Below, piece after piece: positions 47,732 through 58,555 of a stretch of 58,555 bases of DNA (positions are counted from its first letter, which is position 1; the number at the start of each line of letters is the position of its first letter). The translations under genes and the position numbers were made by a program. Source of the stretch: an uncultured Alphaproteobacteria bacterium (lineage in GTDB: Bacteria; Pseudomonadota; Alphaproteobacteria; Caulobacterales; Hyphomonadaceae); assembly GCA_903842595.1 (NCBI GenBank), contig CAIMMO010000222.1, forward strand, positions 1-58,555. The letters run 5' to 3'. The notes beneath the pieces are model-generated. The model was not told the DNA's origin and made no database searches. It was given only the letters and a program-made list of their open reading frames with translations.

Positions 47732-49346
47732 TGCGCTGGGTCGCCCCCACTGAAAAAGACACGGCCTCAGCCTCGCTCGAAAAGCGCCTGTGGGACGCTG
47801 CCGACCAGTTCCGCGCCAATTCCGGCCTCAAGGCGCAGGAGTATTCGGGGCCAATCCTCGGCCTGATCTTCCTGCGCTTCGCGGAGGTGCGCTTTGCTAT
47901 CCAGCGCACGAAGCTCGAACAGGCCGGCGCATCATCCCGGCGTGGCAGTCGCGTGGATGAGCCCGCCGCCTATCACGCGGACAACGTGCTTTACCTCGCC
48001 TCCGAGGCGCGCTTCGATTACCTGCTGGCCCTGCCCGAGGCGTCCGACATCGGCGCCAAGGTCAACGCGGCGATGCGCGAGATCGAGAAGCACAACCAGC
48101 AACTTGCCGGCGTGCTCCCCAAGACCTTCAACCTCTTCACCAGCACCCTGCTGAAAGAGCTCCTCAAGAAGATCTCCGAAATCCCGGCCACGCTCGACTT
48201 CGACGCTTTCGGGCGCATCTACGAATACTTCCTCGGCGAGTTCGCCATGAGCGAGGGGCAGGGTGGGGGCGAGTTCTATACGCCGGCCAGCATCGTCAAA
48301 TTGCTCACCGAAGTTATCGAACCTTATCACGGACGCATCCTCGACCCCGCATGCGGCTCGGGTGGCATGTTCGTTCAATCTGCGCGCTTTGTGGCTGAGC
48401 ACCACAAGAACCCCGCCGCCGAGCTTGCCATCTGCGGCGTTGAGAAGACCGACGAGACCGGGCGCCTCTGCCGCCTGAACCTCGCCGTGCACGGGCTGGA
48501 GGGCGACATTCGTCATGGCGGCCACGTAAACAGCTATTTCGACGACCCCCATGCCGCCACCGGCGCGTTCGACTTCGTGCTCGCCAATCCGCCTTTCAAC
48601 GTCAACGCGGTGGACAAGGAGCGGCTCAAGGACATGGTCGGCTCCGGCCGGCGCTTTCCCTTCGGCTTGCCACGTACCGACAACGCCAACTATCTGTGGA
48701 TTCAGCTCTTCTATTCGGCGCTAAACGACAAGGGCCGCGCTGGGTTCGTCATGGCCAACTCGGCTTCCGACGCCCGCAGTTCCGAACAGGAGTTGCGGCA
48801 GAAGCTGATCGAGGCGCGCGCTGTGGACGTGATGGTCGCCGTCGGCCCCAACATGTTTTACACGGTCACACTCCCTTGTACGCTGTGGTTCTTCGACAGG
48901 GGCAAGGCAAAAACTCGGCGCGCTGACACCGTGCTCTTCATCGACGCACGTCACATTTATCGGCAGGTAGACAAGTCTCACCGTGAGTGGACGTCTGCGC
49001 AGCTTGGCTTCGTTGCCAACCTGGTGCGCTTGTACCGTGATGAACCGCCTGACCTGACCGTGGGCGGTCAGGAGACGGCGGCCAAGCTTGCGGAGGTTTT
49101 TGGCAAGCAACTCACCTATGCCGACGTGCCCGGCCTGTGCAAATCGGCGACGCTAGCCGAGATCGAGGCACAAGGCTGGTCGTTGAACCCAGGACGTTAT
49201 GTGGGCTTGGCGCCGGGCGAGGAGGTCAGCGATGAGGACTTTAAGGCGCAGCTTGAAACGCTGAACGAGGAACTGGAGGCCCTGAATGCCCGAGCGCGGA
49301 CGCTGGAGCAGACCATCGCCGCGAGTGTGGCGGGGATTCTTGGAGC

Positions 49347-49350
<4 letters not shown>
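47731..49350 (+). CDS. hsdM: Type I restriction-modification DNA methyltransferase subunit
   Basis: A 539-aa N6-adenine methyltransferase. The N-terminal helical HsdM_N domain ([13 protein letters not shown]) is followed by [15 protein letters not shown] near 180, the SAM motif [16 protein letters not shown] near 204 and the catalytic LANPPFN near 285. The C-terminal end is a coiled helix (about 500-535) typical of contact with HsdS. ATG 47731 overlaps the stop of the preceding mini-ORF. hsdS starts with a 4-bp overlap, so HsdM and HsdS are made together. Confidence 0.96.
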
Positions 49351-50569
<1,219 letters not shown>

Positions 50570-50573
<4 letters not shown>

Positions 50574-52660
50574 ACGCCCAGGACCTCCCGCTGACCCAGC
50601 TTCTCGACGGCGCCAAGCAGTTCATCGTGCCTATCTTCCAGCGCGACTACTCCTGGCGCACCAAGCATTGTCAACAGCTGTGGAATGATATCCTACGGGT
50701 CGGCATCGACCCGGCAGCCCGTGCGCACTTTCTAGGTTCGGTGGTCTATATCGCCGCCGAGGACAACCAGGCCGCAATCCCCCGCTGGCTGTTGATTGAC
50801 GGGCAACAACGTCTGACCACCGTGACCTTGCTGCTCACCGCGCTGCGCGATCGACTGAAGTCCCACACCTCAGACAATGAAGCTCTGCCCTCGGCCGAGG
50901 AAGTTGAAGACCGCTTCCTCCGCAATCGCCACGGTAAAGGCGAGCGTCGCAACAAGGTGATGTTGCGCCGGGCGGACAACGATGCGCTATCGACGCTACT
51001 TGCCGGACAGGAAGTCCCAGAGGCTGCTGCCGAGACGGTGCGGGAGAACTATACCTTTTTTCAGGAGCGGCTCGCCGAGGCCAACCTAGCGCAGGTCTAT
51101 GCCGGCATCTCCAAGCTTGTGATCGTAGACGTTAGTCTGACGCGCGGGCACGACGACCCGCAGATGATTTTCGAGAGCCTCAACTCTACGGGGCTGGATC
51201 TGACCCAGGCCGACCTAATCCGCAACTTCGTGTTGATGCGGCTCGACGATGAATTGCAGACGCGGCTGTACGAAGACTACTGGCGGCCAATCGAGCTGGA
51301 CTTCGGCAACCGTTACCGCAGTGAGTTCGACAAGTTCTGCCGCGATTTTCTGGTCCTGAAGCTGAGGCCGAGCAAGCAGCTGCGAGCTGACGAGATCTAC
51401 TACCACTTCCGCAACTACTTCCATGCTGAGTCCGCCACCCGCTCAGTAGAAGACGTGTTGGCCGAACTCCGACGCTTTGCGGGCTACTATGTGCGATTCA
51501 GCCTTGGCCGCGAGCAAGATACACAGTTAGCGGCCGCATCTGGGCGGTTGCGTGCGCAGGTGGAGGTGGCCTCGCCTCTGATGCTACGTCTGCATGATGC
51601 CCATGCCCGCACTGGCGCCTTCGATAGCCGCGCCTTCAAGGAGGCTATCGAGTTGCTTGAGAGCTACGTTTTCCGGCGCTCGGCCTGCGACATGCAGACC
51701 CGCAGTTTGTATCAGATCTTCGCTGGCATCGCTTACAAGATCCGCGATGCTGAACCACTTCAAAGCCTGAAAGTGGCGCTTTACCGGGGCGGCAGAAAGC
51801 GGCGCTTCCCCTCCGACACGGAGTTCCGCGACGCGCTCGAGACACGCGACGTGTATGCGATGCGCTCCTGCGCCTATCTCCTCGATCGACTGGAGAACGA
51901 CAGCAAGGAGAAGATCGACACCAGCACCTTCACCATCGAGCACGTGATGCCTCAGAACGAGGATCTCTCGGCTGCCTGGCGCGAGATGCTTGGGGTGGAG
52001 TGGAAACTGACCCAGGAGACTTGGCTGCATCGCTTGGGTAATCTCACCCTGACAGGCTACAATTCCGAATATAGCGACCGTGCCTTCGATGAGAAGAAGT
52101 CGATGACCAAAGGCTTCAACGACAGCCCGCTGCGGTTGAATCGCTTCATCCGCGAGCAGGTCAGTTGGACGGCAGCGGAGATTGAGGCTCGCGGTAAGGC
52201 CCTTGCTCAACAGGCAGTGAAGGTCTGGCCAGTCCTTTTGGTGGACATGGTTGAAGTACGCGCGGCTGAGCTGGAAGAGCACCGCGCAGCAGCTGCTCAG
52301 CACAGCATCGAGACAGTAGGTTTCGATGCGGAAGCGCGTACACTTTTCGACGCGATCCGGCCTCACCTGCTCACACTCGGTGACGACGTGGTTGAACTCT
52401 GCGGCGCAAAGAGTGTGGTCTATCGGGTCTTCGACCACTTCGTAGAGGTGCTGCCGCGCAGTCGTCGCATTCTGCTTTTGGCCAACATCGATTTCGATGA
52501 GCTCGACGACCCTTCTGGGCAGGCGGAAGACGCGTCGGACTTCGCTTTCATTACCAACGCCAGCGAAGGGGGAGGCGTGATTTTTTCGCTGCGGAATTTG
52601 GAGGAGCTCCCAGCCGCCATGCATATCGTAAAGCAGGCCTATGAGCGGGTGACGGGGTAA
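50570..52660 (+). CDS. DUF262/DUF1524 protein (GmrSD-like nuclease) within the hsd operon
   Basis: A 696-aa protein. The N-terminal DUF262 (ParB/Srx-like) domain has VPIFQRDYSW near residue 18 and LIDGQQRLTTVTLLL near 76. The C-terminal DUF1524 His-Me finger region has TIEHVMPQNEDL near 456 and HRLGNLTLTGYNSEYSDRAF near 486. GmrSD-type proteins with this pair cleave modified DNA as type IV restriction enzymes. It overlaps hsdS by 4 bp and ends two bases before hsdR. ATG 50570 is chosen; the frame is open further left inside hsdS. Confidence 0.9.
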
Positions 52661-52662
52661 CC

Positions 52663-55600
52663 GTGTCAAACGCCTATACCGAAGACCAACTCGTCGAGCA
52701 GCCCGCTATCGGGCTTTTTGCGGAGCTCGCCTGGCAGACGGTGTCGGCGCTGGACGAAACCTTCGGCCCTGGTGGCACGCTCGGACGCGAAACCAAGGGG
52801 GAGGCGGTACTGCTGGAGCGCCTGCGGGCCACTCTCACGAAGCTAAACGCTGGCCTGCCTGCCGAGGCAATCCAGACCGCCATGGACGAACTTGCCCGTG
52901 ACCGCTCTGCGATGAGCCTGGAGGCCGCCAACCGTGAGGTCTACCGGCTGCTCAAGGAGGGCATCCCGGTCTCGGTGCCTGACCAAGAACAAGGCGGGCA
53001 GAAAACCGAGCGCCTGCGCGCGGTGGATTGGGAGAACCCGGAACAGAACGACTTCCTGCTCGTCAGCCAGTTCAGCGTGGTCGGCAACCTCTACACCTGC
53101 CGGCCCGATCTAGTAGGCTTCGTCAACGGTCTGCCTTGGGTGGTGATTGAACTCAAGAAGCCTGGCGTGCCGGCGCGGGCAGCCTTCGACGAGAACCTCA
53201 CGCACTACAAGCAACAGATCCCGCAGCTCTTCTGGTTCAACGCCCTGCTGCTCGCCAGCAATGGCGCCGACAGCCGCGTTGGTTCACTAACCGCTGACTG
53301 GGAGCGCTTCTTCGAGTGGAAGCGCATCGCGCGTGAGGATGAGCCGCGCCGCGTATCACTGGAGGTGATGTTGCGCGGTACGTGCGACCGCTCCCGCTTG
53401 CTCGACCTCGTCGAGAACTTCACGCTGTTCTCCGAGCACAAAGCCGGGCTCGTGAAGATCCTCGGCCAGAACCACCAGTTCATCGGCGTCAACAACGCCA
53501 TCGCCTCAATGCTGGAGGCCCGCAAGCTGGGCCACGGACGCGGAGGCGTCTTCTGGCAGACGCAGGGCAGCGGCAAGAGCTTCTCGATGGTCTTCTTTGC
53601 ACAGAAGGTGCTGCGCAAGCTAGCGGGGAACTGGACCTTTGTTGTCGTGACCGACAGGGTTGAACTGGACGAACAGATCGCCAAGACGTTCAAGACGGTC
53701 GGGGCTGTCAACGACGCCAATCCAAGCCACGCGACCAGCGGTGCGCACCTGCGCGAACTCCTGAAAGGAAATAGCCGCTACGTCTTCACCCTGGTGCACA
53801 AGTTCCAGACGTCGGAGCCCCTCACCGACCGCTCCGACGTGATCGTGCTGACCGACGAGGCGCACCGCAGCCAGTACGACACGCTGGCGCTCAACATGCG
53901 CGCTGCGCTGCCCAAGGCTATGTTCCTGGCGTTTACTGGGACGCCGCTGATCGCGGGGGAGGAGCGCACCAAAGAGGTCTTTGGCGACTATGTATCGATC
54001 TACGACTTCCAGCAGTCGGTGGAGGACGGCGCGACGGTGCCGCTGTTCTACGAGAACCGCACGCCAGAGTTGCAACTGGTCAACCCTGACCTCAACGACG
54101 ACATCTACAGCCTGATTGAGGATGCCGAACTCGACTCTGAACAGGAGGATAAGCTCGAAAAGGCGCTGGGGCGGCAGTACCATCTCATTACCCGCGACGA
54201 CCGGCTGGAGACAGTAGCGCAGGACATCGTGCGGCACTTCCTCGGGCGTGGGTTCGTGGGCAAGGCGATGGTGGTGTCCATCGACAAGGCCACCGCGCTG
54301 CGGATGCACGACAAGGTCAAGGCGCACTGGGCGGTCGAGACGGCGCGGGCACAGGCCGAGCTAGGCGAGCTGGACCGTCAACCGCGTGGGGGCGAGATGA
54401 CGCCTGAACAGGCGCGGAGGGACCTGCGCAAGGCTGAACTGAAACAGCGGCTGGACGTGCTGATCACGACCGACATGGCAGTCATCGTCTCACCCGGCCA
54501 GAACGAGATCGAGCAGATGAAGAAGCTCGGTATCGACATTGAGCCGCACCGCAAGCGGATGAACGACTCGCAGCCCGGCCTCGATGAGAAGTTCAAGGAT
54601 ACGCAAGACCCGTTGCGGCTGGTGTTCGTCTGCGCGATGTGGCTGACAGGCTTCGATGCGCCGAGTTGCTCGACGGTTTATCTCGACAAGCCGATGCGTA
54701 ACCACACGCTGATGCAGACCATCGCTCGCGCCAACCGTGTCTTCCCGGGCAAGCACAGCGGCATGATCGTGGACTATGCTAACGTCTTTGCCTCGCTCGA
54801 AAAGGCGCTGGCCATCTATGGCGCGGGGAAGGGTGGTGCCAATCCAGTCAAGAACAAGGCCGAGCTTGTCGTCGTGCTGCGCGAAGCAGTGGCGGCGGCG
54901 ACGGCATTCTGCGCCGAGCACGGCGTCGATCTTCCGGCAATGGAAGCGCTGCCGCTGGGTGGCATGGAACGGTTGTCTGCCGTCGCGCATGCAATCAACG
55001 CGCTGATCTCTCCGGAGGCTTTGCGACGAGAGTTCTTCGGGCATGAGAAGTTCGTCAGCACGCTTTATCGCGCGGTGAAGCCTGACCCGGCAGCGCTGGA
55101 GTTCTCGATGCGCGCGGCGGGTATTGCCACGCTGGCCGCTGCTATCCGGGCCAAGCTGAGCCCCAATCCGCCGGACATCGCTACGATCCTAAATCAGATC
55201 TCGGGGCTGCTCGACGAGTCGATCACCGGCCTGACGATCCGCCAAGACGGGCCGCCTGCTATCGATCTCTCAAAGATCAACTTCGAGGCCTTGGCGCAGC
55301 GCTTCAAGGGGTCCGAGCACAAGAACACTGACCTTGAAGCGCTCAAGGCAGCGATCAAGGCCAGGCTGGAAAAGCTGGTGAGTTTGAACCGCACCCGCAC
55401 CGACTTCTCGGAGAAATTCGAGGCGCTTATCGAGAGCTACAACAACGGCAGCCGGAGCATCGAACAGCTCTTTCAGGAACTGCTCAAGCTATCAAACAGC
55501 CTAGACGACGAGCAGGAACGCCACGTCCGCGAGAACCTGAGCGAAGAAGAACTCGTGATCTTCGACATCCTGACGCGTCCTGCGCCGGAGTTGAGTGCGG

Positions 55601-55842
55601 ACGAGCGAGCGGAAGTGAAGAGGGTTGCCAAGGATCTGCTCCTACGCCTCAAGACCCTGCTGGTGTTGAACTGGCGCCAGAAAGTGGCCGCGCGCTCGTC
55701 GCTGAAGCAGGCAATTGAAGACACACTCGATGGTGGACTTCCACGGGCCTACACACCGGAGATTTACGGAGCAAAATGTTCGGCGCTTTTTGAGCATGTG
55801 TACGAGTCCTATCCGGACAAGGGGGTCGGTGTTTATGCCTGA
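52663..55842 (+). CDS. hsdR: Type I restriction enzyme R subunit
   Basis: A 1059-aa restriction and translocation subunit, GTG start. The PD-(D/E)xK nuclease domain shows DLVGFVNGLPWVVIELKK (about 149-166). The helicase part has TQGSGKSFSM near 299 (Walker A), VLTDEAHRSQYD near 397 (motif II), LAFTGTPLI near 424, and QTIARANRVFPGKHSG near 685 (motif VI). It appears full length and intact. Together with hsdM and hsdS it forms a complete type I system. The gene begins two bases after the DUF262 gene. Confidence 0.96.
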   Translation: MSNAYTEDQLVEQPAIGLFAELAWQTVSALDETFGPGGTLGRETKGEAVLLERLRATLTKLNAGLPAEAIQTAMDELARDRSAMSLEAANREVYRLLKEGIPVSVPDQEQGGQKTERLRAVDWENPEQNDFLLVSQFSVVGNLYTCRPDLVGFVNGLPWVVIELKKPGVPARAAFDENLTHYKQQIPQLFWFNALLLASNGADSRVGSLTADWERFFEWKRIAREDEPRRVSLEVMLRGTCDRSRLLDLVENFTLFSEHKAGLVKILGQNHQFIGVNNAIASMLEARKLGHGRGGVFWQTQGSGKSFSMVFFAQKVLRKLAGNWTFVVVTDRVELDEQIAKTFKTVGAVNDANPSHATSGAHLRELLKGNSRYVFTLVHKFQTSEPLTDRSDVIVLTDEAHRSQYDTLALNMRAALPKAMFLAFTGTPLIAGEERTKEVFGDYVSIYDFQQSVEDGATVPLFYENRTPELQLVNPDLNDDIYSLIEDAELDSEQEDKLEKALGRQYHLITRDDRLETVAQDIVRHFLGRGFVGKAMVVSIDKATALRMHDKVKAHWAVETARAQAELGELDRQPRGGEMTPEQARRDLRKAELKQRLDVLITTDMAVIVSPGQNEIEQMKKLGIDIEPHRKRMNDSQPGLDEKFKDTQDPLRLVFVCAMWLTGFDAPSCSTVYLDKPMRNHTLMQTIARANRVFPGKHSGMIVDYANVFASLEKALAIYGAGKGGANPVKNKAELVVVLREAVAAATAFCAEHGVDLPAMEALPLGGMERLSAVAHAINALISPEALRREFFGHEKFVSTLYRAVKPDPAALEFSMRAAGIATLAAAIRAKLSPNPPDIATILNQISGLLDESITGLTIRQDGPPAIDLSKINFEALAQRFKGSEHKNTDLEALKAAIKARLEKLVSLNRTRTDFSEKFEALIESYNNGSRSIEQLFQELLKLSNSLDDEQERHVRENLSEEELVIFDILTRPAPELSADERAEVKRVAKDLLLRLKTLLVLNWRQKVAARSSLKQAIEDTLDGGLPRAYTPEIYGAKCSALFEHVYESYPDKGVGVYA

Positions 55843-56196
55843 AAGAAATGCCAGAACGTGGTGCCGAGGGTCGCGCAGTCCGCCGACCATGCTTGCCGGG
55901 GCGCTGATACCGCCAGAAGCGCTTGAGATGGCGGTGGCGGGGATGAGCATTCCCACACGAAGAATTTGAAGCGTCGATATGGCGATTCAGACCGACCAGA
56001 TACTTGACGTCCTCCCAACGATCGACGCGATACGAGCGCAGTCTATCCGCCGCTCGGAGATCACCTGCAGGCATCTGGTGAGAACGTGGATCCGTTCCGG
56101 GCGGATCGTATCTTCGCGCTCGACGAACGGGTGACGCGCCAGTTTGTGAAGACGCATTCACTGCTGATCAGGCTGCAGGGGGTGCGGCTGGCCAGC
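55843..56196. other. Intergenic stretch, nothing recognised
   Basis: 354 bp between hsdR and a convergent membrane-protein gene. Open frames on both strands give Pro/Arg/Ser-rich products without a recognisable segment. No RNA gene or repeat is seen. Confidence 0.35.
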
Positions 56197-56985
56197 TCAG
56201 TCGTGGGAGGCCGAGCAGTGAGCTGCAATCTGCGTCTCAAGCTCCGTCACAGGTCGTTGGTCTCGAAGATGACCGTTTAGCCTCAACACCAGGTCCGGAT
56301 TGTGTGTTGCTCTGGGGCCGACCTGCCATAGGGCGTTCAAGGCACAGGAAACCATTTCCTGGCGAGCCGTTTCGCGTTGCTCCTCGCTGCAGTGCAAAAC
56401 TCCGCTGATCTCTCCCACCAGCTTCCAAATGCTCTCCAAAGAAAAAACTCTGGCAGATCGTATCGTGATCACGGCGGTGGTGCCAGAAGGCCACGGGCCC
56501 AATTGGAGTTTGCCGACAGATTGGCCGTTGAACCAGATCTTAAACTCGATCCCATCAAGGTAGCGATGCCATTCACCAGTGCGTTGGAGCCGCCACGCAG
56601 TCCCAAAAATATCATTCGGGGGATCCTCATATCCAAGCCATTCGTTCACGCGATCGGCGAATGTCTCTGCGAACTCGAGAAGTTCCTCCTCAAGCTTGGC
56701 GAGATTCTTCTGAGGAGGTATCGATCCGTGAACGGGCTTGATGGGTTTGCCGTCGTATAGCTTCCGATACCACTTCTTCGAGTAACCGAACGCTGCTTTG
56801 CCTACCCATTCTTGAAGAGCGATCAGAAGATTGCCCAAGTGGAGGTAGATGAAGCCAACGAAGGTGGCCAAGTACACCAAAAGCGTCTGTTCTCTCGATC
56901 CCCCTTGAGCTTCGAGAAATGAGGTAAAGAGCCAGAGTACCAATGCTGCAACGAGAAAGAGAAGACACTCGACGAAGGCCCGCAT
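56197..56985 (-). CDS. Membrane protein of unknown function with two N-terminal helices
   Basis: A 262-aa protein. Two transmembrane helices lie at about 4-24 and 35-58, followed by a cytoplasmic region of about 200 residues. That region starts with a basic patch (YSKKWYRKLYDGKPIKP), then acidic helices (LEEELLEFAETFADRVNEWLG) and a mixed beta region. I do not recognise the family. It lies between the restriction operon and the integrase, where accessory or defence genes are common. Its base composition is less GC-rich than the chromosomal genes. Confidence 0.7.
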   Translation of the reverse strand: MRAFVECLLFLVAALVLWLFTSFLEAQGGSREQTLLVYLATFVGFIYLHLGNLLIALQEWVGKAAFGYSKKWYRKLYDGKPIKPVHGSIPPQKNLAKLEEELLEFAETFADRVNEWLGYEDPPNDIFGTAWRLQRTGEWHRYLDGIEFKIWFNGQSVGKLQLGPWPSGTTAVITIRSARVFSLESIWKLVGEISGVLHCSEEQRETARQEMVSCALNALWQVGPRATHNPDLVLRLNGHLRDQRPVTELETQIAAHCSASHD

Positions 56986-57059
56986 CTTTGTTCCCCCAAC
57001 TCTACGGACGAGACTAACGCATAGCGGCTAGTCCGAGAAGGCAGCGTCTAGGGCGCTAA

Positions 57060-58250
57060 TCATGGCTCCAGCGCTGGAGGCCGGGATAGCAATTGTACCA
57101 GGTCTCCGAACTGATTGGCTGCCGCCCTCAGCGGGCTGTCAGCCAGATGTGCATATCTCTGGGTCGTCAGCGGACTTGTGTGTCCCAGCAACCGACCGAC
57201 AATTTCCAGGCTCAGCCCGTTCGATACCAGATAGGACGCGTGCGTGTGTCGGTTATCGTGACGACGATAGTCTTCAAGCTCGGCCTTTTCGAGAACGTCG
57301 CGCCAGAAGCGCTTGAGGTCCTGCAGGGGCTTGCCCTTGGCATCACCGGGAAAGAGATAGACCGCTCGCGGCGCAGCCGATTGCCTCATGTCCGTGAGCA
57401 TAGCGAGCGTGGGACCAGACAAAGGGAGGTACTCGGTTCGCTTCTGCTTGGTGTGATGGGAGGGCTTGATCCAGACACCGCGTTCGAAGTCGAAGTCGCG
57501 CCAGCGGGCTTGCAGCACCTCGCCAATGCGGGCGCCGGTCAGGATCTGCAGGCGGATGGCAGTTGCGGCGCGCTGATTAGGATGCGCGTTCAATACGCCG
57601 ATCAGACGCGACAGCTCGTCTTCCGACAGCCAGCGCTCGCGGCGCGCCTCGGCAAAGCGCTGGAGACCTTTGGCAGGATTGTCAGGGCGCCAGCCCCAGC
57701 TGATCGCCAGCGAGAACATCTTTGACAGGAGAGAGAGGACGCGATTGGCCTGATAGGGGGTCGCGCGCAGCCTGTTGTGGAGTTGCTCGATGTCGCGACG
57801 ACCGACGGCCTGAACCTTCCTGGTCCCGATTGCCGGCAGGATGATCCGGGCAATCATGCCGCGATCATTCGCGACGCTGCGGGGTCGCTTCTTGGGAATG
57901 GCGTGGCGCGCCAGATAGTCGTCGGCAAGATCGCTGATAGTCGGCGCGGCGCGATAGGCCTTGTCGCGCTGGGCGGGATCTTCGCCGCGAATGACCTCGG
58001 ACAGAAGGAGGCGGGCATGATCCCGCGCCTGGTGCAGGGAGAGCAGGGGGCCGAGCTGTCCCAGGGTCTTGCGGCGCGACGCGCCCGTGCGGCGATTGCG
58101 GTACTGGATCAGCGCGCTTTTGACACCGGTCGGTTTCACGCGGATGCCGAAACCCGGAATGCCGTCGTCCCACGCAATGTATTCGGTCTTCGCGGGCTTG
58201 AGGCGATCGACAGCGGTCTTGGTGAGTTTCTCGCTCGGCATGGTGGACAC
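57060..58250 (-). CDS. int: Tyrosine site-specific integrase
   Basis: Recombines the element with the tRNA-Lys site. The 396-aa protein has an N-terminal DUF4102-like arm-binding part (WDDGIPGFGIRVKPTG), a core-binding SAM-like domain (about 105-200) and a catalytic domain. The catalytic residues appear in TGARIGEVL (Arg), HDNRHTHAS (His-x-x-Arg), LLGHTSPLTTQRYAHL (His and nucleophile Tyr). It starts at GTG 58250 or ATG 58241. Three CGGGTAAGC arm-like sites lie 26-55 bp upstream, and the right repeat begins 187 bp upstream, so it reads inward from the element end. Confidence 0.95.
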   Translation of the reverse strand: MSTMPSEKLTKTAVDRLKPAKTEYIAWDDGIPGFGIRVKPTGVKSALIQYRNRRTGASRRKTLGQLGPLLSLHQARDHARLLLSEVIRGEDPAQRDKAYRAAPTISDLADDYLARHAIPKKRPRSVANDRGMIARIILPAIGTRKVQAVGRRDIEQLHNRLRATPYQANRVLSLLSKMFSLAISWGWRPDNPAKGLQRFAEARRERWLSEDELSRLIGVLNAHPNQRAATAIRLQILTGARIGEVLQARWRDFDFERGVWIKPSHHTKQKRTEYLPLSGPTLAMLTDMRQSAAPRAVYLFPGDAKGKPLQDLKRFWRDVLEKAELEDYRRHDNRHTHASYLVSNGLSLEIVGRLLGHTSPLTTQRYAHLADSPLRAAANQFGDLVQLLSRPPALEP

Positions 58251-58275
58251 TGGGGGCGGTGTTTGAGGGGGTGTT

Positions 58276-58305
58276 CGGGTAAGCGGCGGGTAAGCACGGG
58301 TAAGC
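58276..58305. repeat. Three CGGGTAAGC copies, putative integrase arm sites
   Basis: Exact nonamers at 58276-58284, 58287-58295 and 58297-58305 in the leader of the integrase gene. The same nonamer occurs at 36590 and 36601 by the left end, and again at 58530 and 58541. Their position fits arm-type binding sites, and they may also let the integrase control its own gene. Confidence 0.65.
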
Positions 58306-58436
58306 GAAATCGGTCGAAAACGAGCGTGCAGAGTCGCACCCCGGATTCCGCGAGTCCAGCCAATTGTGCATGTTGAATCAACGCGTTATCGTACGCCAGC
58401 GAAGTGGAGCGTAGGGGAGCGAAACCTCGCGCCAAC

Positions 58437-58555
58437 GACTTTTAATCAGCGGGTCGCAAGTTCGATTCTTGCCGGGCTCACCAAGTCTTTCAATCACTTG
58501 CCGCTCTGAGCCGCCGCAGCGCGCAAAGCCGGGTAAGCGCCGGGTAAGCTTCCGC
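58437..58555. repeat. Right attachment repeat with partial tRNA-Lys copy (reaches window end)
   Basis: Identical over 119 bp to 36497-36615. Bases 58437-58483 repeat the 3' 47 nt of tRNA-Lys. They lack the 5' half, so this is not a functional tRNA. The identity continues through two CGGGTAAGC copies to the last base of the window, so its true length is unknown. Confidence 0.93.

Noticed and set aside
58437-58512. Second tRNA-Lys gene
   Set aside because: Only the 3' 47 nt are present; the acceptor 5' strand, D-arm and the 5' side of the anticodon stem are missing.

Overview
The window is high-GC alphaproteobacterial chromosome. The Rhizobia/Caulobacter-like coxBA-ctaB-ctaG-coxC-surf1-thrC-M16 order, the DUF3035 lipoprotein, the plant-type glutamate-cysteine ligase and the gene style suggest Caulobacterales/Hyphomonadaceae; that placement is an inference from gene order, not a measured phylogeny.

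Positions 1-36467 are core genome: the 3' end of ileS, lspA, a DUF3035 lipoprotein, an M16 peptidase pair (one with the zinc motif, one a lipoprotein without it), mutL, rnhB, qor, a CPBP membrane protease, rsmD, tadA, a DUF3298 protein, ubiA, rsmE, gshA, a POT peptide transporter, tldD and a TPR protein. A long aa3 cytochrome oxidase operon follows (coxB, coxA, ctaB, a small membrane gene, ctaG, coxC, an unknown membrane gene, DUF983, surf1), running on into thrC and an M16 peptidase. Then come an EAL protein, a MOSC protein, a secreted protein, gatB, a small lipoprotein, queA-tgt and another lipoprotein, ending at a tRNA-Lys(TTT) gene.

Positions 36497-58436 are a 21.9-kb integrated element inserted in the 3' part of that tRNA gene. 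A perfect direct repeat of at least 119 bp marks its two ends (36497-36615 and 58437-58555, the latter cut by the window edge). A tyrosine integrase gene lies at the right end. Short CGGGTAAGC repeats beside both ends look like integrase arm sites. The repeat continues 72 bp past the tRNA 3' end and includes two of these arm-like sites. The right junction therefore looks more like an attP or tandem-element junction than plain attR next to chromosome.

Element layout, left to right: a two-gene module of an unknown 256-aa helical protein and a 607-aa QueC-like PP-loop protein (the best candidate for an uncharacterised defence or modification system); a sparse zone with a membrane protein, a TraB/GumN-type exported protein, a small exported protein and a possible 36-aa membrane peptide; an AlpA-like helix-turn-helix gene and a primase-helicase, followed by three genes coupled by 4-bp overlaps; a type I restriction-modification operon (hsdM, hsdS, hsdR) with a GmrSD-like DUF262/DUF1524 gene between hsdS and hsdR; a membrane protein; and the integrase. 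No capsid, tail, conjugation or relaxase gene is visible, so the element looks like a replicative integrative island or satellite carrying defence cargo.
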